64,000 bases of DNA from Microbacterium sp. 70-16 (GTDB taxonomy: Bacteria > Actinomycetota > Actinomycetes > Actinomycetales > Microbacteriaceae): the NCBI RefSeq assembly GCF_001898315.1, contig NZ_MKTQ01000008.1, positions 124,001 to 188,000 on the forward strand, given 5' to 3'. A program made the translations under genes and the position numbers. The notes below the pieces were generated by a model. It did no database searches, was not told the origin of the DNA, and saw nothing but the letters and a program-made list of their open reading frames with translations. This document shows, piece by piece, positions 8,474 to 15,938 of this stretch; position 1 is the first letter of the stretch; every line of letters begins with the position of its first letter.

Positions 8474-9955
8474 ATGGCACAACGCGCGACGACGGCACGG
8501 CGCTGGCTCACCCTCCTCGGCATCCCCGTCCTCGCGTGGATCGCCGTGATGGCATGGTCATTCTCATCGCCGGTGGGGTCATCGCCCGACGACGATTTCC
8601 ATCTCGCGGCGATCTGGTGCGGGCTGGGAGAGCGCCCGGGACTGTGCGAAGCGGTCGACAACAGCCCGGCACGTGCGGTGCCCGCACCGATCGTGCACGC
8701 CACCTGCTACGCCTTCCACCCCGACAGGGACGCGAGCTGCTGGAAGCCGGGTCAGCCGGGAATGGCCGTCGCCGAGCGCGCCAACGCCGACGGCCTCTAC
8801 CCGAAGTTCTTCTATGCCGCGATGAGCATATTCGCAAGCCCTGACGTCCAGGTCTCCGTCCTCGTGATGCGGGGCGTCAGCGCGGCATTCCTCATCGGTC
8901 TGCTCACCGCCACCTTCCACGCCCTGCCTCGAGCGCTGAGGCCCGCGCAGCTCATCTCCGTGATCGGCACCGTCGTGCCCCTCGGGTTGTTCATCCTCGG
9001 CTCCAACAACCCCTCGTCGTGGGCGATCGTCTCGGCCGCCGCTGTCTGGGTCACGGTGTACGGCACGACACTCACGACGGGTCGGCGTCGCGTCGTGCTC
9101 GCCGCTCTCGCCGTGCTCGCCACCCTCGTCGGTGCCGGTGCCCGGGCCGATGCCGCGATCTTCGCGGTCTTCGGTGCCGCCGTCGGGTTGTGGCTCGGCG
9201 TGCGCGGCGTGCGTCGTCAGCTCATCGCACTCGGCACAGGCGCCGCGATCCTCGTGCTGAGTCTGGCGCTGTACTTCTCGGCAGGTCAGAGCGGCGCGGC
9301 CGTCACGGGCCTCGATCCCTCCGCGCCGCCGCTGAACCTGTCGGCGCACGTGGCGAACCTGCTGAACATCCCGCTGCTGTGGACCGGCGCCTTCGGTCAG
9401 TGGAATCTCGGCTGGCTCGACACGCCTCTCCCCGCCGTCGTCTGGTTCGCCGCGACCGCGGTGTTCACCGGCGCGATCTTCGTCGGGTTGCGCGGCGCGA
9501 CACCGCGACGCATGACGGCGTTCATCATCGCCGGCGCGGCGGCATGGCTCGTGCCCTTCGTGCTGCTTGCGCAGACCAATGCGACCGTGGGCTCGATGGT
9601 CCAGCCGCGCTACGTCCTTCCGCTGCTGGTCATCCTGCTCGGAGTGGCAAGCCTGCGCAGCGATGCGGAACGCGCGTGGGACGGCGCTCGCTATGGGGTC
9701 GCGGCTTCCGCGCTGACCATCGCCGTCGCGTTCTCGTTGCACCAGAACATGCGCCGCTACACGACGGGACTCGACGACCCGGGCCTTGACCCCGGCCAGG
9801 GTGCGCGATGGTGGTGGGCGGGCGCCCCTTCACCGATGTTCGTGTGGATTGTGGGGGTCGTCGCGTTCGCGGGAGTGCTGACCCTGCTGTGGTTCGCGAA
9901 GGAACGCGGGGCGCTCACAGCGGGCGATACCGCAGCCCGTCCCGCCATCCCCTGA
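8474..9955 (+). CDS. DUF2142-type polytopic membrane protein
   Basis: This 493-residue protein has a first membrane segment near residues 14-32, then an outward loop with SSPDDDFH, matching the conserved PDE/H motif of DUF2142, then about ten further hydrophobic segments. DUF2142 proteins resemble GT-C lipid-sugar-dependent glycosyltransferases and occur in wall-polysaccharide loci; an acidic loop after the first helix is the expected catalytic feature. The specific reaction is unknown. The ATG at 8474 follows a -10 box by 6 nt. Its last 41 nt overlap the end of the convergent rhamnosyltransferase gene. Confidence 0.7.
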   Translation: MAQRATTARRWLTLLGIPVLAWIAVMAWSFSSPVGSSPDDDFHLAAIWCGLGERPGLCEAVDNSPARAVPAPIVHATCYAFHPDRDASCWKPGQPGMAVAERANADGLYPKFFYAAMSIFASPDVQVSVLVMRGVSAAFLIGLLTATFHALPRALRPAQLISVIGTVVPLGLFILGSNNPSSWAIVSAAAVWVTVYGTTLTTGRRRVVLAALAVLATLVGAGARADAAIFAVFGAAVGLWLGVRGVRRQLIALGTGAAILVLSLALYFSAGQSGAAVTGLDPSAPPLNLSAHVANLLNIPLLWTGAFGQWNLGWLDTPLPAVVWFAATAVFTGAIFVGLRGATPRRMTAFIIAGAAAWLVPFVLLAQTNATVGSMVQPRYVLPLLVILLGVASLRSDAERAWDGARYGVAASALTIAVAFSLHQNMRRYTTGLDDPGLDPGQGARWWWAGAPSPMFVWIVGVVAFAGVLTLLWFAKERGALTAGDTAARPAIP

Positions 9956-10772
9956 AGAACGCGCGGATCTTCGCCGGGCGGTCCTTCTCGCACAGCAGCA
10001 CCTTCACCCACGCCTTGGTCGTGAACCAGAGATCGTCCCAGAACCAGCGGCCGAACCCGAACCTGCGGATCACGATCATGCGATTGCGCGCCATGTAGTA
10101 CTGGCGCTGTGGAGAGTAGTTCGAGAGGTAAACCGGCCGCCCGAACAGGCGCACCGGGTCGGAGTCACCGAAGCGGTGCTCCAGCAGCGCGTCATACACC
10201 TTGAGATTGTGCATACCCGCGTGGCGGGCCCGCAGCGTGATGTCGTGATCGACATAGTCGATGAACAACGGCTCGTCATGCAGACCGATGCGCTGAAGCA
10301 GGGCTCGCGAGAAGAGCGAGCCCGAGCTGATCAGCATGTCGACTTCGCGCGCTCCGGTGCCGGTCTCACGCCGGTACACGATGCCCGTCGCATGCGAACG
10401 CAGCGCCGGGCCGACGACCCCGGCCTGATCGCCCAGCGCGACGGAGGCGGCGACCAGGTGCTCGCACATGCCGGGCGTCACGGTGCTGTCCTGATCGAAG
10501 ATCCACACGAAGTCCGCGCCGGCGGCAAGGCCGGCACGCATCCCCGCATTGAACCCCGCGGCGACTCCGACATTGCCGTCTTGCGCAAGGATCACGACGC
10601 CGGGCTCGTTCGCGAGCGTCTGCATCGGCTCGCTCGGCACCTCCGGGGAGTTGTCGACGACGTACACCGCGTCGACCTGGGCGAGCAGGGCACGCACGTT
10701 CACGACGATCGACTCGTCGGGCCGATAGGCGAGGACGACACCGGCGACGAGCGGGCGGGAAGGAACGGACAT
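9915..10772 (-). CDS. GT2 glycosyltransferase, rhamnosyltransferase-like
   Basis: This 285-residue enzyme resembles dTDP-rhamnosyl transferases of the RfbF/WbbL type. VVLAYRPDE opens the GT-A fold, YVVDNSP is the nucleotide site, GNVGVAAGFNAGM is a family hallmark and IFDQDS carries the metal-binding aspartates. The end contains the aromatic patch PQRQYYMARN seen in these enzymes. It probably uses dTDP-L-rhamnose from the Rml enzymes encoded 8-10 kb away. The coding end overlaps the DUF2142 gene by 41 nt. The ATG start has TAGGAT (complement of 10782-10787) 9 nt upstream. Confidence 0.85.
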   Translation of the reverse strand: MSVPSRPLVAGVVLAYRPDESIVVNVRALLAQVDAVYVVDNSPEVPSEPMQTLANEPGVVILAQDGNVGVAAGFNAGMRAGLAAGADFVWIFDQDSTVTPGMCEHLVAASVALGDQAGVVGPALRSHATGIVYRRETGTGAREVDMLISSGSLFSRALLQRIGLHDEPLFIDYVDHDITLRARHAGMHNLKVYDALLEHRFGDSDPVRLFGRPVYLSNYSPQRQYYMARNRMIVIRRFGFGRWFWDDLWFTTKAWVKVLLCEKDRPAKIRAFFRGWRDGLRYRPL

Positions 10773-10846
10773 CAGGAAGCGATCCTACCCGGCGCGCTTG
10801 CCGCTCCCCCGGCCGAGCCCGCAGGGTTCGGTCAGATGTGCCGCTG

Positions 10847-10852
10847 TATAGT
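10847..10852 (+). promoter_or_regulatory. -10 box for the ABC exporter operon
   Basis: TATAGT is among the best -10 matches in the window. It predicts a leader of about 30 nt before the GTG at 10891, which has the ribosome binding site GAGGA. This promoter differs from most others here in giving a leadered transcript. Confidence 0.55.
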
Positions 10853-10890
10853 GGGACGCTGTTTGTCCATGCGACGAAGTTGAGGAACGG

Positions 10891-11817
10891 GTGAGCGAAA
10901 GCACCACGCAGCGATTCGAGAGGCTCGCCGCGGCGCCACTGGTCGCCACCGTCTCTCGGCGCACCGGATTCCTGGGGTCTTTCGCGTCGATCCGAGAGAT
11001 CCTCGCGCATCGCCAGTTGCTCGGGCTGCTCGTGCGCCGCGACATCACGTCGCGCTACAAAGACAGTGCGCTCGGCCTGCTGTGGACGCTCATCAACCCG
11101 ATCATCCAGCTCATCGTCTACTACGTGGTGATGGGCCAGTTCCTCGGCGCCGCCCGCTCGGGGGGCATCCCTGATTTCGCGCTCTACATCTTCTCGGGAC
11201 TCACGATCTACGTGCTGTTCAACGAGTCGGTGTCGGGTGCCACGGCATCCATCGTGACCAACGCGGGTCTCGTGAAGAAGGTCTACGTACCGCGTGAGGT
11301 CTTCCCGCTCGCCTCGATCGGCTCGGCGAGCTTCACGTTCGCGATGCAGGTCGTCGTGCTCGTGATCGCGTGCTTCGTCCTGGGCGCCCCGCCGCTGAGC
11401 TTCGGTCTGCTCTACGCCATCCCCTCGATCGTGCTCGTGCTCATCTACGCCACGGCGCTGGGCCTGCTGCTGGGCGCACTGAACGTGTACCTGCGCGACA
11501 TGCAGTACCTGTCGCAGATCGTGCTCATGCTGGCGCTGTGGTCTTCGCCCATCGTCTACGGATGGACGATGGTGCGCGACACGCTCGAGCGCATCACCTG
11601 GATGCCCGAGTGGGCGATCGACGTCTACACCTCGAGCCCGCTGACTCTCGCTGTGCTGGGGTTCCACCGCGCATTCTGGGTATCGGGCAGCCCCGCCGAC
11701 TATCCCGCCGACCTGCTGCTGCGCATGGGCATCGCCGCGCTCATCGGCCTCGTCGTGCTGTGGCTGTGCCACCGCGCGTTCGCCAAGCTGCAGGGCAACT
11801 TCGCGCAGGAGCTGTGA
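10891..11817 (+). CDS. wzm: polysaccharide ABC exporter permease (Wzm-like)
   Basis: This 308-residue ABC-2 type permease has about six membrane helices. The N-terminal amphipathic segment before RRDITSRYKDSALGLLWTL is characteristic of the Wzm/TagG/RfbA group that moves undecaprenyl-linked polysaccharide out of the cell. The ATPase follows after 1 nt. The GTG at 10891 is chosen because of GAGGA upstream. Together with Wzt it would export a finished glycan chain, most likely the rhamnose-containing polymer encoded nearby. Confidence 0.9.
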   Translation: MSESTTQRFERLAAAPLVATVSRRTGFLGSFASIREILAHRQLLGLLVRRDITSRYKDSALGLLWTLINPIIQLIVYYVVMGQFLGAARSGGIPDFALYIFSGLTIYVLFNESVSGATASIVTNAGLVKKVYVPREVFPLASIGSASFTFAMQVVVLVIACFVLGAPPLSFGLLYAIPSIVLVLIYATALGLLLGALNVYLRDMQYLSQIVLMLALWSSPIVYGWTMVRDTLERITWMPEWAIDVYTSSPLTLAVLGFHRAFWVSGSPADYPADLLLRMGIAALIGLVVLWLCHRAFAKLQGNFAQEL

Positions 11818-11818
11818 C

Positions 11819-13030
11819 ATGACCATCTCTGAGCCCCTCGCCACCCCCGCCGTCGTCGTGATCGACGACGTGTCCAAGCACTTCGCCATCCGCAAGGACA
11901 ACTCGCTCAAAGAGCGGATCGTCACCCTGGGGCGGCGCGGCAAAGCGCACAGCGAGGTGTTCGACTCACTCAAGAACGTGTCGCTCACCATCAACGCAGG
12001 CACGACGATCGGCCTCATGGGCCCGAATGGATCCGGAAAGAGCACGCTGCTGAAGACGATCGGCGGGATCATCGAGCCCTCCAGCGGTCGCGTGCTGCGC
12101 CGCGGACGTCTCGCGGCGCTGCTCGAACTCGGTGCCGGCTTCCACCCCGATCTCTCCGGACGCGACAACGTGTACCTCAACGCCGCGATCCTCGGCCTCT
12201 CACGTGAAGAGACGGACGCGCAGTTCGACAGCATCGTCGCGTTCTCGGAGATCGGCGATTTCATCGACACGCAGGTGAAGTTCTACTCCTCCGGCATGTA
12301 CGTGCGACTCGCTTTCGCCGTCGCCGTTCACACCGACCCCGACATCCTCCTCGTGGACGAGGTGCTCGCCGTCGGAGACGAGGCCTTCCAGCGCAAGTGC
12401 ATGGACAAGATCCGCGAGTTCCAGCACGACGGGCGCACCATCATCCTGGTCTCGCACTCGGCCGCTCAGGTGATGGAGGTCTGCGACGAGGGTGTTGTCC
12501 TTCACGATGGCGCCATCGCGTTCGTCGGCAGTGCCGCGGATGCCACCAAAGTGCACCGCGACATCTTGGAAGGCCGCCGCCGCGAGCTGGTCGTCCACGA
12601 CGAGGTACCAACCGCACCGGTCATGACACCGACCGTCACAGGAATCACACTGCGCCCCGGCGACACCGATGACACCGTCATCGCGCCAGGCGACGAGCTG
12701 ACGATCGAAGTGCACGTGCGCCTGCCCGAGCAGGTGGCGGCCTGGAACACCTCCGTCAGCATCGACACGCCACACGGTCAGCAAGTCTTCGGTACGGGGT
12801 CGCGCCGACTTGACGCCCCGCACGGCCCGCACGCTGCGGGCGAGGCGACCGCCGTCTACGTCCTGCCGCGTGTCGCGTTGGCGGGAGGTTCGTACTTCGT
12901 CAACGCGTCGGTCGCAGACGCTGAGGGCACGACGCTGGACGTCCTCTGGCAGGGCGCGACCTTCTCAATTCCTTACGCCGAGACGCAAACCGGTACGGTC
13001 TACTCAGAGGCCCACGTCTCCGAAGCGTGA
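11819..13030 (+). CDS. wzt: polysaccharide ABC exporter ATPase with C-terminal carbohydrate-binding-type domain (Wzt-like)
   Basis: This 403-residue protein has an N-terminal ABC domain (to about residue 245) with Walker A GPNGSGKST at 68-76, the Wzt-type signature YSSGMYVRLAF and Walker B ILLVDEVLAVGD. The extra C-terminal domain (about 255-403) is rich in beta-strand and matches in position the Wzt-C carbohydrate-binding module. In characterised systems that module reads a chemical cap on the chain end before export. The ATG is 1 nt after the wzm stop. A capped chain would need a capping enzyme; the adjacent DUF616 gene is a candidate. Confidence 0.9.
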   Translation: MTISEPLATPAVVVIDDVSKHFAIRKDNSLKERIVTLGRRGKAHSEVFDSLKNVSLTINAGTTIGLMGPNGSGKSTLLKTIGGIIEPSSGRVLRRGRLAALLELGAGFHPDLSGRDNVYLNAAILGLSREETDAQFDSIVAFSEIGDFIDTQVKFYSSGMYVRLAFAVAVHTDPDILLVDEVLAVGDEAFQRKCMDKIREFQHDGRTIILVSHSAAQVMEVCDEGVVLHDGAIAFVGSAADATKVHRDILEGRRRELVVHDEVPTAPVMTPTVTGITLRPGDTDDTVIAPGDELTIEVHVRLPEQVAAWNTSVSIDTPHGQQVFGTGSRRLDAPHGPHAAGEATAVYVLPRVALAGGSYFVNASVADAEGTTLDVLWQGATFSIPYAETQTGTVYSEAHVSEA

Positions 13031-13058
13031 CGCCCACCCGCACCCGAAGGAACCCCCG

Positions 13059-14042
13059 GTGAGGATCTGCGTCTACACGTATCTGCTCGGCTCCTACGAC
13101 CAGCTGCTCGACCAGGCGGTCGCCGCCGACAGCGACGCCGACTTCATCTGCTTCACTGACGACCCCGAACTCGCCAGCGACACCTGGCGCATCGAGCACG
13201 TCGAACCGCGCTACCCCACCGATATCGTCCGCAGTGCCCGCTCGCTGAAGATCCTCGGGCATCCTGCGCTCGACGAGTACGACGTGACACTGTGCATCGA
13301 CGCATCGGTGCTGCTGCGTGCCGCTCCCGAGCAGATCGTCGCCGCGTGGTTGACCGATGACGTCGACCTCGCCCTCCCGTTGCACAGCTTCCGCGAGCAG
13401 GTGCTCGACGAGTTCGATGAGGTCATCCGTCTCAATTACGACGATCGCGCGCGCGTGCATGAGCAGCTGCTGTCGTACTCCGTCTCCGACCCCGATGCGC
13501 TGACGCAGAAGCCCCTGTGGACGGCGATCATGGTGCGCCGACGCACCCCCGCCGTCGCCGAGACGATGCGGCTGTGGTTCGATCACGTGCTGCGATTCTC
13601 ACGCCGCGACCAGTTGTCGGTCAACGTCGCTATCGCGCGCACACGGCTTGCCACGCGACGGGTGCCGCTGGACAACTTCGCCTCCGACCTGCATCAGTGG
13701 CCTGCCATCGAGGGGCGCAAGGTCTCGCTGGGAAAGGCCAGCCCGTACGGGTCCGGGCCGCTCCTGGCCGAGCTCCGTCGCGCCAGGCGTCAGCTCAGCG
13801 AAGTGGAGACGCAGCTGACTGCACTCGGAATCGGCGGCGTTGCAGACCTGGCCGAGACCTTGGGCGTCCTGCGGGAGCGGGCGGCCCAGGGTGAGGAAGA
13901 TCGCATGCGGGCCGAAGAGTGTGCGCGCGAGACCATACAGTGGCGCGAGCGCTGGCATTCGACGCAGGGTGTCACGGGGGCATCCGCCAACTTCCTGCGA
14001 TCGCTCAAGGGGCTCGTGCGGCCGAAACGCGATCGAGGCTGA
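13059..14042 (+). CDS. DUF616-type glycosyltransferase domain with coiled-coil tail
   Basis: This 327-residue protein starts with ICVYTYLLGSYD, then FICFTDDPEL and a segment with CIDASVLL, the pattern of DUF616/TOD1-MUCI70-type glycosyltransferase domains. From about residue 235 the sequence becomes helical and charged. LLAELRRARRQLSEVETQL continues with leucine/valine at alternating 3-4 spacing, indicating a coiled coil to about residue 310, and the end is basic. The GTG at 13059 is supported by GAAGGA 9 nt upstream. It follows wzt by 28 nt and ends exactly where the convergent RgpF gene ends. Its acceptor is unknown. Confidence 0.65.
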   Translation: MRICVYTYLLGSYDQLLDQAVAADSDADFICFTDDPELASDTWRIEHVEPRYPTDIVRSARSLKILGHPALDEYDVTLCIDASVLLRAAPEQIVAAWLTDDVDLALPLHSFREQVLDEFDEVIRLNYDDRARVHEQLLSYSVSDPDALTQKPLWTAIMVRRRTPAVAETMRLWFDHVLRFSRRDQLSVNVAIARTRLATRRVPLDNFASDLHQWPAIEGRKVSLGKASPYGSGPLLAELRRARRQLSEVETQLTALGIGGVADLAETLGVLRERAAQGEEDRMRAEECARETIQWRERWHSTQGVTGASANFLRSLKGLVRPKRDRG

Positions 14043-15938
14043 TCAGCTCCGCCGGAACCGGCCGACCACGCGGCCGAAGCGGCTGTGCGGATCGATGAGC
14101 CAGCCCAGTCGCCTCCCCACGCGCGGGTGCAGTCCGAAGTACATGCGGACGAAGTCGCGCAGTCGGCCCTCACCGACGTAACCGGCGCGTTTGATCAGCA
14201 GCACGCGATCGGTGAGGTCGCCGGGAGTCGTCGCCGACATCTGGTCGAGGTTGAACTCCATCGAGGTGTGACTGATGGACATGTACTCCGCCGTGGACAC
14301 CGTGCGGGTGTGGTAGCCGAGTTCGCCGGCCGCGTACGACGGCATCCGCTCGAGGATGTGCGCCAGTCCACCGTCCTGGTACGCCTCGACGCCGCCGAAG
14401 TCGTCGTACCGCCACGCGTGTTCGACGAGCAGGCGGAGCGCTTCGGGCCGGGCGATGTACATCGACCCGTACGGTGCCAGCGGCGAGATCTCATCGAGAG
14501 GCACCTGGATGCCCAGGCGTTCGCACCACTGCGCGAACCCCGGCTTGTTCGACCACCAGCCCCGCCCCATCGTCGGGTAGCCGATGTGGATCATCGGGGG
14601 GTAGACGAGGCCGAGGCCCGGCTCGCGCTGGAACAGCGCCAGCAGGTTGGCCGTGTAGCCAGGGCTGTTCAGAAGGTTGCGGAACTGCTGATCGGCGAAG
14701 TGGCGACCGATCGCGAACCCGTCCTGTGGCGTCTTCTTCGAGTGGAGTTTGACCACGAGGTCGTAGTCGCCGGACAGGAGGATGTCGCGACAGGCGACGA
14801 GGAAGGCGCTCTGGTCACGCCCGTCGTTCGATGCCAGCACCCGCACGTCGACTGATCGACCGTCGCGAGGCCTGGCGGCGATGATCTCGCGGATGGCCTG
14901 CGCGCGCTGCTCGTCCTGCGTCGTGACGACGAGATCGTAGGCGCCGGGAAGCGTGTCGACGAGGTCGAGCATCGCGTCGGTCATCTCGACGTAGAAGATG
15001 TGCAGGATCGCGACGATCCGCAGCGGCGCGGCGGCGTCGTACGACACGTCGACCTCGGGCAGCACGTCGTGCAGCGCCAGGTTCGTGTTCACGACCTTCG
15101 GTTCCACGGTGCGGGAGAGGTTTCGCAGGATGAGCTCGGTCGGGTACCCGTATTCGCGCACCGCCCGCAACGTCCACGTGTCGATGACGGCGTGACGGTT
15201 CAGGAACGGCGGGAAGTGGAAGAACGGACGGCGCTTCAGTAGAGGACAACCGTCGCGCAGCAGCAGATCCGCGTTGAACAGCGCGGCATGGTCGCTCGGG
15301 TAGTCAGCGTGCCCGAAGGCCGCCTCAGCCGTGAAGCCGCCGTCACGGAACGACTGTGTGAACACGACCTCGTGCTGTTGAACGGCGTCTTCGTAGCTCG
15401 AGAACACCGGCAACTGCGCCCAGTAGTCCCGCCACTGCGGCGACTGGTGCATGCGGCGGCGCACGGCGATCCAGAACGACTGCAGATGCTCGGGCAGCAC
15501 CCCCGATCCGGTGAACGGGTTGGGCTCGAGGCGCGGGTGGTCGGTCATCCCCCAGAAGTCGAGCTCCCGGGCATCCATCCGCTCGAACACCGGCGCGAAC
15601 GGGCGCACCGGGCCGAACCACGTGTCGTTGCACAGCACGATCTCGTCGTATTGATCGAGCTCGTCGCCGAGGTGTGCAAGCACCGCTTGGTGCCCACCGA
15701 TGTCGAAGCCGGTGTTCTCGCGCACGATGATCTCGTCGCTCACACGCGAAAGCGTGGCCCGGCCCCCCTCGGAGAGCTCGCCGTTGACGACCACGATGAT
15801 GCGCTCCGCGTGTGCCCGCAGCCCCGCGAGCGCGTGCGGGACGAAATCCTCGATCTCGCCGCGGCGGTCCCAGACGGCGTAGCTGATGACGCGTCGGCCC
15901 GCTGCCGGGAACGCAACGGCCGCTGTCTGCGCGCTCAT
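14043..15938 (-). CDS. rhamnan synthesis protein F-type glycosyltransferase (copy 2)
   Basis: This 631-residue cytoplasmic protein belongs to the RgpF family, involved in side-chain or backbone addition in rhamnose polymers. The N-terminal half has VISYAVWDRRGEI, RENTGFDIGGHQ and CNDTWFGPV. A second domain, from about residue 300, has ILHIFYVEMTD and DLVVKLHSKKTPQD, both typical of the family. It is a paralogue of the gene just upstream, with the same domain order. The ATG at 15938 overlaps that gene's stop by 4 nt, which fixes the start. No separating base exists from the convergent DUF616 gene. Confidence 0.85.
   Translation of the reverse strand: MSAQTAAVAFPAAGRRVISYAVWDRRGEIEDFVPHALAGLRAHAERIIVVVNGELSEGGRATLSRVSDEIIVRENTGFDIGGHQAVLAHLGDELDQYDEIVLCNDTWFGPVRPFAPVFERMDARELDFWGMTDHPRLEPNPFTGSGVLPEHLQSFWIAVRRRMHQSPQWRDYWAQLPVFSSYEDAVQQHEVVFTQSFRDGGFTAEAAFGHADYPSDHAALFNADLLLRDGCPLLKRRPFFHFPPFLNRHAVIDTWTLRAVREYGYPTELILRNLSRTVEPKVVNTNLALHDVLPEVDVSYDAAAPLRIVAILHIFYVEMTDAMLDLVDTLPGAYDLVVTTQDEQRAQAIREIIAARPRDGRSVDVRVLASNDGRDQSAFLVACRDILLSGDYDLVVKLHSKKTPQDGFAIGRHFADQQFRNLLNSPGYTANLLALFQREPGLGLVYPPMIHIGYPTMGRGWWSNKPGFAQWCERLGIQVPLDEISPLAPYGSMYIARPEALRLLVEHAWRYDDFGGVEAYQDGGLAHILERMPSYAAGELGYHTRTVSTAEYMSISHTSMEFNLDQMSATTPGDLTDRVLLIKRAGYVGEGRLRDFVRMYFGLHPRVGRRLGWLIDPHSRFGRVVGRFRRS

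Noticed and set aside
10366..12270. Long minus-strand frame opposite wzm and wzt
   Set aside because: The plus-strand genes have complete family motifs; the antisense translation is low-complexity and has no recognisable domain.
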